Below are positions 25,184 to 36,659 of a stretch of DNA of 64,000 nucleotides, in pieces. The DNA is taken from positions 7,394,504 through 7,458,503 of the forward strand of contig NW_023503501.1 in NCBI RefSeq assembly GCF_014529535.1, given 5' to 3'. A program made the translations under genes and the position numbers. Below the pieces are notes generated by a model that searched no databases, was not told the DNA's origin, and was given only the letters and a program-made list of their open reading frames with translations. The first letter of the stretch is position 1; each line of letters opens with the position of its first letter. The DNA is from Bradysia coprophila. Its lineage: Eukaryota > Arthropoda > Insecta > Diptera > Sciaridae.

Positions 25184-25353
25184 GCTGAAAACAAACGAGA
25201 CATTGAAAACGTGTTTTGGTCCTTGTTTTCATTGACAAATGCAGCAATCGTAATTTTCGATAGAGAAACTTCTAACTTTATTTGACAGTTGCGACAATTT
25301 CGTTATGAAAACAAGGACCAAAACATGTTTTGAATGCATCGTTTGTTTTCAGC
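25184..25353. repeat. Foldback inverted repeat, about 57-bp arms
   Basis: The left arm starts GCTGAAAACAAACGA and includes TGTTTTGGTCCTTGTTTTCA. The right arm, ending at 25353, is the inverse with few mismatches. It starts 10 bp after the preceding candidate element, so the two may form one composite. Confidence 0.75.
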
Positions 25354-25711
25354 TTAAAATTCTGGTTAAAGTTACTACGTTCCTCACGAAACATACTAAA
25401 TTTTTCATCGATAGACAAGGGAAAAATGTCGAGTTTGTCGCGAGCGTTGAGTCTTCACATTAGGCATCATTCAAATCAAAGTTGCAATTTATTTTTATAG
25501 AAAATCAAAGATAAATACGCTGCAATAGTAAGTGACGAAACGCCCTGCACTGTTTTTTATTAAGGGTCGTAACGTTTCTGGTTTATGCGCTTTATCCACT
25601 ATGAGTTGAAATACATTTTTTATGTGCTGAGATGCAAAATGTTGAACTCAACTAACAATTAATCGAAAAAATCACATGAAACAGAAATTTTCAGTTCCAC
25701 ATTTATAGTGA

Positions 25712-25937
25712 CTATTCGCAGGCGCCTGCCAGTAGCCAAATTATTACTAAATATGCATCTACCTTATACAAAATGCTATTGGCAGGCGGACTTGCCTGCG
25801 AATAGTGTTTTCCCTTTTATAGAGGCTATTGGCAGACGCCTGCCGATAGAATTTTCTCTTTTACACAGGCTATTGGCAGGCGCCTGCCAATAGAATTTTT
25901 CCTCTTACAAAGACTATTTGGAATGGCCTGTCAATAG
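25712..25937. repeat. Array of five GC-rich palindromes in AT-rich spacer
   Basis: Palindromes lie at 25712-25735, 25776-25805, 25826-25849, 25870-25893 and 25914-25937. Four are 24 bp and one is 30 bp. Each begins CTATT and ends AATAG or a close variant, around a centre of GGCAGGCGCCTGCC. The copy at 25870 is a perfect 24-bp palindrome. The spacers (about 20-40 bp) are also related, with TTTTC.CTTTTA.A motifs, so this is a tandem array of roughly 44-64-bp units. The best-preserved copies are in the middle and the last is decayed. Nothing nearby explains it. Confidence 0.9.
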
Positions 25938-27519
25938 CATCTACGCACATTTAAAACTTCGCGCCACCTTTTTTAATCATTTTGATGAGTGTCGATTTTT
26001 CAGATATTTTTCACGAACTGTGTGTATGTAAAGAATTGTTTTTGACTCGAAACGAAAACCGTAAGAAAATCACTTGAAAAATTTAAAATCCTTAAATTAA
26101 CCGAAATTCACTTAAATTCCTTGATGAATTTTTACGATGTCAGGAAAACATCCTGAAGTTGAAGTAAATATTCAAAACGCGATAACGTGAAACCCCTGGC
26201 ATTCCAAAAACCAAATTCTCTGAAAATCCACCGAATTTACGATTTTATCCCTATATAAGAATTTAAACCGGTGTGGAAAATTCAATAGCGTTTCATGCTT
26301 AAGTCCTTTTGGATCTTTTTCTATTTTGTTGAAGTTTAGTAAGAACAAGAACATTCAACGGAATAAAAAAGAAAGTCTTGTTGATGTCTTAGCCTTTTCA
26401 AGCTGAGATTCAAGCGCAAGTTTTTAACTTTTAGTCTTAAATTTTTTTATTTAATTTCACATTTTTGGTCAAATTACAAAAACTCACATTGTTCTATGTT
26501 CAGTTCTACCTTGTTTCAACGCCACTCAGGAATCTTATGCTGCCGAAGAAATCAATGCTACACTATTTAAGTTAAAGATAACAAGAAAAAAACACTTGTA
26601 GTGTTTAGAGGTAATAGTTTTGTACAGTTAATCTTTTTGTTATTGTTCAATGAAATTACAAAAGATTTGTTACGATTAACTATCGAATTTCGAGAAACAT
26701 AATATCTTATATGACTTACAGACTTGTACATCTAAGTCGTAGTTTTTTTTTTATCTCTAAGTACCTAATAGAAACTTTTTTAAGCATTCTACGAAACCAT
26801 ATAATCAGTTTTAAGGAAATCCGGTCAATATCGACCCGTGGAAATTGTTTGATATCACACTTAATCGACATTTCGTTGCTTGTTTTTCAATTTCACATAC
26901 CTATGTTTCCGTAAATCTGCAAGCTCTAATCATGATCACTCATCTAATCACTCATATTGTAATGTTTGAAACTACTCTTTAGAGAAACTGATGTTCATTA
27001 ACTACGCAATTGTCTATTAATTATCACCTTGAGCCTCTCTTTTTCAGCGAATTTTAAATTAATAAATCCGCCTCGAGTTCGTTGTGAGAGAATTTGATTT
27101 TTTTTCCGAACCTAATCGTGAACGTAACCCGAATTTGATGGTTCGAGCTCTAACTGAACCCTGGTTCACTGCAGGTTTGGTAGATCTAAATTTCTGGTTT
27201 AACTATAAATAAGAAACAGCTTTAAGCTTGAACCGGACCCGAATTAATTTTATTTTAGATTCAGGTCAGTTCAAGCCCGACCTGTTCCAAGCTTTCACCA
27301 TTATATATCCAACTTCTTATTAGCAAATAAATACACCTGCATGCGTAGTAGTGGTAAAACCGTATTGAGACAGGTGAGCAGTTTTGTTTGTATGAGTGGA
27401 CCAGCTGTAAAACTCGTGAAGAAAACTCATGTCTAAATTTCACTGACTGTTACTGACCGATTGTTTTAGTGAACAAAGTATTAAAGAACAAAATGCAAAA
27501 GCTTCTTGTTGTTTTAAAA
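25938..27519. other. Intergenic with a fragment of MITE family M2
   Basis: No gene seen. About 27345-27446 carries GTAGTGGTAAAA, TTGTATGAGTGGACCAGCTG and AAATTTCACTGA, which recur in the M2 elements at 31767 and 56044. The rest is AT-rich and featureless. AATAAA on the minus strand at 27520-27525 follows the stop of S28 gene D. Confidence 0.45.
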
Positions 27520-27553
27520 TTTATTTTCTCTTCATTTTCAATGCATCACTATA

Positions 27554-29381
27554 TTAAGCACGGAAATCCGAAACAAAGTCTGTAATGATTTCTCTAATTT
27601 GAACTTTAGCAGCTGCAACTGCATCGGAATCGAGGTCGGTTGATGGACCCAAATCGACACCTTGCGATCCTCCTGTAAAACATTTTAGTTAATTTTTTAT
27701 CATTGGCAATTTGAACCTATTTTCGTACGTTCGATAATAATAGCTGGCGTAGTTGGGTGGTTGCTAGTCTGTACACCGATAGATCTCCATGGATCAAATT
27801 GTCCGTGGACATATAATACATTTGTAGCGGCTGGAGTCAAACCACCACGCAAATTGTTGAAACGTTGAACATTTTGGAGCATAGTTACGCTGTCATAACT
27901 TTAGAAAAATTGGAGAATTTCAGTTTTTAAATCACTGTGCCATATTCTGTTAAAACTTACGCATCACCAAACACATCTTCGCAAGCTTGGAATATAAACT
28001 CAACTGGGAAACTTGAGCCATAAGGTTGGAAACGGGATCTGGACGAGTGATACCAACCGAACTGAAATTGTATTTTACATGTAAATCGCAATCAAGCTGA
28101 AAGCAACTTCTGACAATAACCTGTGTGCAAGCCATGTAAGTATATTGACGGAATCCACCTGCAACTGCGGGATCATCCCAACCAGTTTGACGGTCTGCCT
28201 CGATAATGTCATCATAATCGACAGGAATGCATTCTTCTCCGGCCAAGAACAGTACAACAGCTGCTACGGCTTCAGCAGGTGTATCATGTTCATCACTTAA
28301 CATCAAATCGCAGACTCCCTCAACGTTGGCGTAGCTATGGTAAAAGAAATACATATTTTGGATGCACGTGAAGCAGGGCATAGTGAATATGCTTACACAT
28401 CGAATTGAGCCAACAACGAGAAGAATTCAGATAGAGTTGAGAAGAACATTTGTATGTCAAGCTCACCCTCGATGTCATCACACAAATTGAACATGTCAGA
28501 AAGATAGACAAGACGATCGTATTGGACCATTTCTTCCATTTCAGCGAAACCACGTTCAATTACATTGTAGCATTCGTTGCCTCCAACTTGACGGTATACA
28601 GCTCCAGACAATTCCTTGTACTGGAAGTGATCGGCAATGGCTAGTGTTGGAGCACTCGAAGCCCATGTGAAATCAGCCAAACTGGAATTGCATCAGATTT
28701 AAATTAGCCGATTTTCTCTTAACATTTGAAGATGTTAGCACTTACGCTGGATAAGATTGACGGAACCACATAGCCAAACTAGCAGAATAATGACCACCAA
28801 TAACAATTACTGGTGCATCTTCAGCACCTGGGAATTCGTCTTTAACAAAATCGACGAAATGTGCAGTATCAGCGAGTGCTTGATCAATGGTCAAGAATCT
28901 CAAATTCTCGTCGGTTACATTTCTGTAAATATATGATTGCTATTGCTCGGCTAATTTATCCACGAAAACACCATCAAACTTACGGAGTAGGTCTGCTCTC
29001 TCCGAAGTAACGATGCTCCAAATAGAAAATGTAACAATTAAGATCCGCGGCCATTTCTGCCATCAAACTGTTTTCCAAACGGTATTCGGTCACACTCCAT
29101 TCGCCCGATAAGAAAAGGAAAATGCAGCCACCTGTCTCGAAGTGTTCATCGGTCATCAAATAACGCTGTTCCCAAGTGTCGTCATTGACCGGATCGAAGT
29201 TATCCAAACGTTGTGTAATAAATCGTTCGACGATATTCGATGTGCTTGGTGGCGGATTTTGTGGTTCAGGGAATGGATCACGACGATTCATGAACTTTCT
29301 GAAGTCGACTTTTCCCAATCGTTGACTTTCGGCCATAGCGGCCAAAATTGTTAGGGTGACCAGAATAAGCAGTTTGGCCAT
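27554..29381 (-). CDS. S28 serine peptidase-like protein D, 487 aa, likely inactive
   Basis: Seven exons: 28984-29381, 28746-28922, 28397-28681, 28121-28334, 27961-28061, 27729-27898 and 27554-27672. They give 488 codons in frame. I chose the ATG at 29381 (MAKLLILVTL) over the in-frame one at 29399 because all paralogues begin MAK followed by a hydrophobic signal peptide. The elbow reads GGHYSAS with His177 at the nucleophile position. Asp427 is kept (GQFDPW). The catalytic His position holds Gln452 (RGSQGVD). It is therefore predicted to be catalytically dead. An extra phase-0 intron (28062-28120) interrupts the CTQ/FGWYHSS region, which is continuous in the other three genes. It is transcribed away from S28 gene E. 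Confidence 0.9.
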
Positions 29382-29430
29382 TGTAAAAATTTCTGCCAAA
29401 ATAAATTGAAATTTGGTTGAGGCGGACGGA

Positions 29431-29436
29431 TTTTAT
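29431..29436 (-). promoter_or_regulatory. Possible TATA-like box of S28 gene D
   Basis: The minus strand reads CATAAAAT about 50 bp upstream of the chosen ATG, which would place transcription start near 29405 with a short leader. This is a motif match only. Confidence 0.3.
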
Positions 29437-31766
29437 GATTTTCCGTAAATTTTGACAGAAAATTTTCATATTCACACTAATGAGGTCAAACGACTAACTC
29501 AGTTCATAAAAATTCTTATTTCTTCATCCAAATAAATTTCATTAAAAATGTAAGGGATGATCGTTTTCCTCGAAACTTGCATGAGTCTGCATTCTACTCT
29601 TTATATTAAATGTCCCATAATGCGCTATTTGTCAGGTAAAAGTAGGTTACTGTACAAGTGCTGAAGCCCTCGGATAATTTTACTCATCTGGATACTAGAC
29701 AACAAATTATTTTCCGTGTATTGTATTAAGATCACAATCACCAATTCGTCAAAATAAACATTTGGAGACAGGTAATATAGGGACGGAATAGCCATATTAC
29801 CTCCCTAGTAATGTAGAAATATTTTTCAAAATTCAGTGAATAAAGTTAGATTCACTGTTGTGAGAGCAATAACTGAAAATTAATCCAACTTAAAAGTAAA
29901 ACTTTTGTCGCCTTGATTCCGTAAATGAAACTCGGTCGCAAAACTCAGAAATAAAATTGGTAATATGACAAAACCGTTCTGCGTTCTCCTAATTTTAATT
30001 AATCCTTGGTGTACAAGAGGCCTCAAGATTCCATTTCACTGTATTAATATCCTGATATAGGCGGGTCAGTCGAACGATCCTTATCCAAAGGGACAAATTT
30101 TTATGAAACTGCACTAAAAGCCACTTCAATCACTTATATTTCTGCATTCACAAAGAAAGGATGATCACAATATATCTCTTCCAATCCTGCGTTCCCGTTA
30201 CCTTGTCTTTTCTGTCGACTCGAAATATTTTGAGCTTCGAGGTGGCGTGCAAGTGTATTTAAGTAAGAGATAAGGATCATTGAAGGCAGATAATTTTCTG
30301 TGCCAAAATTGAAAATGGCAAAGTTAAGATAAGGATTCACGACACTTAAAGTATCGTGGCAGCAGAGATAAAATAGGGGTCATGCTACAAATAAACAACT
30401 GTGCAGCAGTACCTACAATTGAAGACCAAACGAATTTTATTGTTGTGTTGGTTGTATTGTATGTTAGACCTGACCTGAATGACTAATTCGTCAGTTTGGA
30501 TTCAGATTACGTAAACAGGAACTCTATGTTTAATGATTAAGTTTGGGCTGACTAAGGAAAGCAACCTTAATCTGATCTGGAAAGATTCACATTTTCAATT
30601 CCATCAGGCCAACCCTCACCTGCAACGAATGGAAACTCTTTTACTGTTCGAAATGCATGCCAGTCGCGTTCACCCTATGGGTATACAGACTGAAATCTCA
30701 TTCAGATGGTTCGATAATACATTAAATGAATGAATTAAAATTGGATTCAATATTAGTCCAAATGCTATAGTTCTTATCAATTTTCACCCAATTTTAGGTA
30801 ATCTAATCGGAATTGAAAATAGTCCGATCACTCATTCAATCTCTTTAAAAAAAAGCTACCGAACATATAATGAGGTGTGCTACAGTGCAATATGTACATA
30901 CATGTATGAGTGGTATGACGTACGTAGAAGTACTCAATTTCTATGATTATCTGAAAGGCCACCAAGATAACTGAATAGATGGTATACATTGCAGTCTTTA
31001 AGAGAGTGTACGAAACAACTGACCCATCTTTAAGACAGATCCTTTTGTCCTGTTCAGTTTCCATATCGAGGCCCAGACACTGTTTTTTAATAGAAACTCA
31101 GAGATAGGATAAGTTTGTCCTTAAACCGTCTATATATCTAGTAAATATTTGTTACTATTGATAAAATTATTGAAAATAGGAATGTACTGTACTTCCAATC
31201 GCTGCAACACTTTGTAGCACCACACCTACTTTTCTTAGGCTGAAAACACATGAACAATTTTGTGTTGATGGGATCGACAATTATGCTGCTTTTTCCTTAT
31301 TGTGGCCTGTGGTGGATATCTGATTACAATAAGAAAACGTAACATATTTGTTGATCCCATCAAGGCAATATTGCTCGCGTGTTATCGACATTAGAAGTTT
31401 CATTAATTTTATCTAAATTACTCTAACACAAAAAACTTTAGGTTTTCATTGCGAAAGTATATTAGTTTTGGGAACGTCGGCTTAGTTTGGCGACCGATGC
31501 ATATCTTTTCCTGGAGAGAACCGGCTTCATCGGCACATATGAGTCGATCCCGAAGGCATCGAAATTTACTATGGGCTCCAGGATAGAGAACTTTTTGTGT
31601 ATACATTGGACCATAGCAGCCGCAATAGGTGTCTTATCCTTTTCTTTCAGAACATTGGATTTTATCCATTTCAACATGTACCTGACTGAGTTTACTCCTA
31701 ATTATCAATCGCTATTTTCATATTTTTGTTTTTGTAGACTGTTTCTGTACAGTAGAGTGGACGTCA
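29437..31766. other. Intergenic between divergent S28 genes, left part
   Basis: No gene recognised. A short inverted motif, TGTTGATGGGATC at 31262-31274 and GATCCCATCAA at 31352-31362, may be another small foldback. Open frames on both strands near 31462-31777 have no known motif. Confidence 0.4.
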
Positions 31767-31969
31767 GGGAAATTTAGGTATGAATTTCCTTCAGCAGTTA
31801 TTTAGCTGGTAGGATGGTTCACAAAAGTGTGTGTTGTTGTTAATAAGGGTGAAATACTTACACTACGCGAATAATAGTGGTACAACCTGGGTACAACCGT
31901 ATAATGACGTATAAGTAGAGTTGGTTGTATGAGTGGACCAGCTGATCGAAATTCATACCTAAGTTTCCC
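31767..31969. mobile_element. MITE family M2, copy 1
   Basis: The ends GGGAAATTTAGGTATGAATT (left) and the inverse (right, one mismatch) enclose about 160 bp. The interior contains TAGTGGTACAA and TTGTATGAGTGGACCAGCTG, shared in part with about 27345-27446 and with the element at 56044-56230. It lies in the 5.4-kb divergent intergenic region of the S28 cluster. Confidence 0.75.
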
Positions 31970-34800
31970 AGGTGTTCGCTGAAGAAAAAATCAAGATTTC
32001 TCGAGTGATGCGCCATTTCTGATTAGTTAGGCGCATTTTTAGGTGGCTGTTATGGTGATAAAGTAAAATTATAAAAGTTTGAAATTCTCTTTAAAGTTAA
32101 AGCAGACCTTAAAATGTAAGTCTTCCTTTCATCCATTTAAATAATATCAATCTCCCCTTTTGCTTTTTTTACGTGGAAAACATAAATTGTATTGAGCAAC
32201 ATTTTCAATCATTTCAATGTTAAAACCATAACTCCTCCGTTCAGCGACATTTTTTTCATTATCTTCAATTCAATTTTTATCTGGGGCTAACATATGAAAT
32301 AACAAAAAAAGTGAATTCAAGTACGATCGACAATCTTTCAGATTATTTACAACACGTTCATGAACATCATCGCCAATCAATGGGATGATATGAATTGGTT
32401 AACAGTAGTAAAACGAGCCACAGTTACGCAATAATTGCTGTTGAAAAATACACATAATCTACGAAATGATGAATGATACGATTCATTCAAAGAAAATTGT
32501 TTTTAGTAGGGTGTAGCCAGACTTTGCTCTTATAGATTTCACGCATTGGAACAAAAGTGGGGAGACATTGAACATTGCTTTTATTTGAATTTATAATTGG
32601 AATAAATCAGAAGGAGAATAGTGCGTTTGATTCTGATTTCGACTTGTAAATCATAAGTCCTCCACTGCGTACATTTCTTTTTCAGATCCCTCTTAGGATT
32701 TGACTACTCTTAACAACTGTACTCCTATACTTCTGTCGATCGTATGCTTCCTAATTTTTTCTATTGGTAACTATTCCTCATTCTATACATTTACTTTTAT
32801 CAATCAAATCAACCGAACAAAAAGCGGTGTTACATAATAGGGCAATCAGAGAATAATAAAAATTTATCAATGGAATTTTTATCAGGCGATACCATTCAGC
32901 CACTCCAATTTTTGCTGTGTATCATCACTAATAAACCCATAAGTGAAACGTGATAAAATTGAAGATTTATGCGTTTGGTAGTATTTTACACAACAATCAT
33001 AAACACTTTGTTGAAATTTGATCCGATTTTGACTTATATTTTATTATGTTTTCGTTGTTAATTCGCCCATGACTAAACTATGCTAACCGCTATCATCATG
33101 CTGTTTATTGCAGCGATCTCTAGAGAAAGATAGGTGCCATCCATAAAAGACGTTCATGCGATCTTTAGGGTTTTTTATCCGTTACCCTTCGGCTGCACAT
33201 AGTGCATGACAAATCGTACTTGTCGGGCCCCTCTTCGTGTAAACACGTAATTTATAGTTGATCCCCAGTCTCTTAAATACAATTGTGACAAAAAATTGCG
33301 ATTTGCGTTTGCTTAAAAACACTTAACATCCTTTAATGAATCATATCATTCAATGTATAACTCTGATTCCTGAAACGTGTCCCAACACTTGACAAAACTT
33401 TTATGCGTAACGATCGGCTTTATTCAATTCGTTGATTTAATTTTAGCCTTTGTTGATAAGATAAATCAGCATTAACCTGTCACATACGACTATTCAACTG
33501 CTATCGAAAATGACGAAAAAATAATGACAAGGTCTGGGTAATATGATCCTTCGTATAGTAAAACACATGTTAAAAAATTGAAGTACAAGATTTGAAATCA
33601 ACCGATTGAAAATACTATGATCGATGGAAGTAATAGACCAGATAATAATACTGGTTGCCGTCTGTAACAGGTTAATGAGCAATTTGAAGATTTACAGTAA
33701 AATGGATAAAGTATAAACAAACTTTGACTGAACGATTCTTGATTCCTTGAAATTGGATGATTTATTGAGTAGAACGATCCTCACAGCTAGCAATATTTCA
33801 CTTTATTTCGTAATTACACTGAGTAATAAGGTATTGTAAAGCAAAAAAAAATTGTTTAAAGAAATGAAGTAAAAGATTTGAAATCAATCAATTGAAAATA
33901 TTAAGATCAAGTGAAGTAATAGATCCGAGATGTGAAAGGTTAATTTGCTTTATATTTTACCTAGACAATTACTTAGTCCAAAAATGTGGTCAAAGAAAAG
34001 AAATAATGTCGTTGATTCAAATGTCTCACAGTCACGATCCAAAATCTTAATTAGGCAAAAAATATTCAGAATTTTTCACTGTTTTTATTCCGTCCACTTT
34101 AGGACAAAAAATTATTTCGCAGACACTTTAGCAGCGAATTTCAATTTACGACAATTTCACCCAACGATTTGATACGAAATGCACTTTCTTTTTGATACTT
34201 CTATTTTTCGCTGATGGGCCAGCGTGATTGCGGGGTGGATAATTGAGTGCAGCCAATAAATATTCACATTTCGTGCAATTGTGTGGGCATGATAAAAGCA
34301 GGTAGATCACATTTATCATAATTCTTATCACGGCAATTAAACTATCATTGGACTCTGAGTAATTGTCAGCAGCTGAGTTTACAACCCAAGATTTATGGGA
34401 CTTTATCTGGACGTTACTTAATGACTTAGTCATATTACCATAACGATAAAGTTCAATAAAAGTGTTGAGACTTATAGTTTGGGCATTATGTGAATCGTGA
34501 TAATTCGATTTTTATCTTTGACTTAAATAGGAATTTTTCGTTACGTTTCAATTCAAAATTTGTGAGTCCGTCGGAAAGACAAGGTATGTGGAGGCATTGC
34601 TGCCGATAAGCTATTTGAATTAAAGTGATCTCTTTCGTGAATTAATTTATATTTTGTGAACTCGATCGTGATTGCCCAACAAAAGGGGTTGCAAGTTTGG
34701 AAGGACTTTTTTGGACGGTTCCAAAGATTTCTTGAGACTCCCCATTTTCCATTCGAAGCTTTTGGATATTATTCGTTTAGCTTAACAATTCTATTGTCCT
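31970..34800. other. Intergenic between divergent S28 genes, right part
   Basis: No gene recognised. Segments at about 33574-33650 and 33863-33925 are a direct duplication (AAGATTTGAAATCAA then GAAGTAATAGA) about 285 bp apart. The promoter of S28 gene E should lie at the right end. CTGCAG at 34799-34804 after a pyrimidine-rich run could be the acceptor of a 5' untranslated intron whose donor may be AAGGTATGT near 34583. Confidence 0.4.
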
Positions 34801-34815
34801 GCAGGAACATTTACA

Positions 34816-36582
34816 ATGGCGAAACTGTTAGTTCTAGTCACATTAGTGGCTATGATTTTGGTGGCTGAAGGTATCCGCATGAACAAGATTAAAGGCAAGG
34901 CCAACGAGAAGCTCCACAAACTGTTAAACCGTCGTGATCCGTTCCCCGAACCAGAAAATCCACCACGCACCAGTAATGTTGTGGAAGGATGGGTTACACA
35001 ACGTGTAGACAATTTCGATACAAACAACAACGCCACCTGGCAACAACGATACTTGATGAACGGTGAACATTTCTTGGAAGATGGATGCATTTTCCTTTTC
35101 TTGGCTGGAGAATGGCCAATTACCGGTTATCGTCTGGAAAACAGTTTCATGGAAGAAATGTCGCAAGAATTGTCCTGTTACATGTTCTACTTGGAACATC
35201 GTTACTATGGTGAAAGCAGACCAACTGAGTGAGTGTTAAATTTTGCCCTAGCAAAAATAAGCGATTGACAAGCAATTTTGATCTTTGCAGTGATGTAACC
35301 GATGAAAATTTGAGATTCTTGACTGTTGACCAAGCTCTTGCTGATGCCGCTCATTTCGTTGAACACATTAAGTCAAATGCCGTTACTCCTGGAGCGCAAA
35401 ATTCACCAGTTATTGTCATTGGTGGTCAATACTCTGCTAGTTTGGCAGCATGGATGCGTCAAAACTATCCTCATCTCGTTGCTGGTGCCTGGGCATCGAG
35501 CGCACCCGTGCTCGCTGTTTATGACCAGTTCCAGTACAAAGAACTTTCCGGTGCCGTCTACCGTCACGTTGGTGGCAACGAGTGCTACGAGAGCATTGAA
35601 CGTGGTTTCGCTGAAATGGAACAGATGGCAGTTTACAACCCTGAGGAACTTGCAGATATGTTCCATTTATGTAATGAAATCGAGGACGAACTCGACATTC
35701 AAATTTTCTTCTCCGCAATGTCAGAAGTATTCTCCCTGTTGGCTCAATTCGACCAGTAAGTTAGGGCTAAATTTATGTTCGTTGAGTTCTTTGTATGTCA
35801 CTGAATGCCATTTTACCTTAGAGTTGCAAACGTTGCCGGAGTCTGTGATCTTATTGCTGGCGAGCACGAATCCGATGCTGCAGCGATTGCCGCCGTAATT
35901 GTGTATTTGATTGATGAGCTCGGTGAAGATGAGGAATGTATCGACATTGACTATGAAGCGGCTATTGAAGGAGAACGTCAGACAGAATGGACTGATCCAA
36001 TTCCTAGCTTCGGATTGAGACAATACACCTATCAACTCTGCTCGGAACTCGGATGGTATCACTCATCCAACTCCGATTTCCAACCGTTCGGATCCAGCTT
36101 CCCATCGGAATTCCGTCACATCGCCTGCGGAGATATTTTCGATTTGTAAGTTAGATCTAACCCTTTTCGACCACCATATCGCATTAATCTAACGATACAA
36201 TATTCTCAAGCTATTCCCGAGACACTGCTGTTGAGAACATTAACCGTTTCAATTCAATCCGCGGAGGTTTGAATCCTGGTTCAACCAATATTTTCTACAC
36301 TCACGGACAACTGGATCCAACCAGAAGCGTCGGTGTTCAGACCACCTTCCATGAATCATCACCAGTCCTTGTTATTTTAGGTAAAGCTTACGGTGCTGAA
36401 TACACTGTGACAGTTTGTTAATTGTGGCAATAATTTGTATTTCAGGTGCGTCGCAAGGCAATGATTTGGGTCCATCAGATGAAGATGACTCTGAAGCATT
36501 GACAGAGGCAAGGGAGACCATTAAATATCGACTTTACAATTATATCAGAGAAGCCCAACGAGACACTATTGTTCCAATTTAA
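34816..36582 (+). CDS. S28 serine peptidase-like protein E, 502 aa, likely inactive
   Basis: Five exons: 34816-35228, 35291-35755, 35822-36145, 36211-36380 and 36446-36582. They give 503 codons in frame. Residues 1-19 form a signal peptide (MAKLLVLVTLVAMILVAEG). S28 landmarks are TQRVDNF, FLFLAGEWP, LEHRYYGESRPT, FLTVDQALAD and GAWASSAPV. The elbow reads GGQYSASLAAW with Gln184 in place of Ser. Asp436 is kept, but the usual W after DP is T (GQLDPT). The catalytic His position holds Gln461 (GASQGND). It is the most altered active site of the four. The intron that splits the elbow exon from ASSAP in genes A, B and D is absent here. The C-terminus extends slightly beyond the paralogues. Confidence 0.92.
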
Positions 36583-36641
36583 GTCCGTTCTTTACGGTTT
36601 AGTAGATTGTAGTAGCATCGAATGAAGCGTCGTTAAGTTTA

Positions 36642-36647
36642 AATAAA
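36642..36647 (+). terminator. Poly(A) signal of S28 gene E
   Basis: AATAAA 60 bp after the TAA stop of S28 gene E, at a standard distance. Confidence 0.6.
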
Positions 36648-36659
36648 TTGAAAACGAAC

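Noticed and set aside
25712-25937. CRISPR-like array of palindromic repeats with spacers
   Set aside because: The spacers are related to each other and low in complexity, the genome is eukaryotic, there are no cas genes, and the repeats are short diverged palindromes.
31462-31777. Overlapping open frames on both strands (71 and 96 codons)
   Set aside because: No recognised family, no supporting splice sites or neighbours; possibly a transposon scrap, but I cannot support a call.
33118-33260. Stretch resembling a common insect repeat (CATCCATAAAAGACGTTCAT and following pyrimidine-rich blocks)
   Set aside because: The resemblance is from memory of a general pattern, highly diverged and with no second copy in the window.
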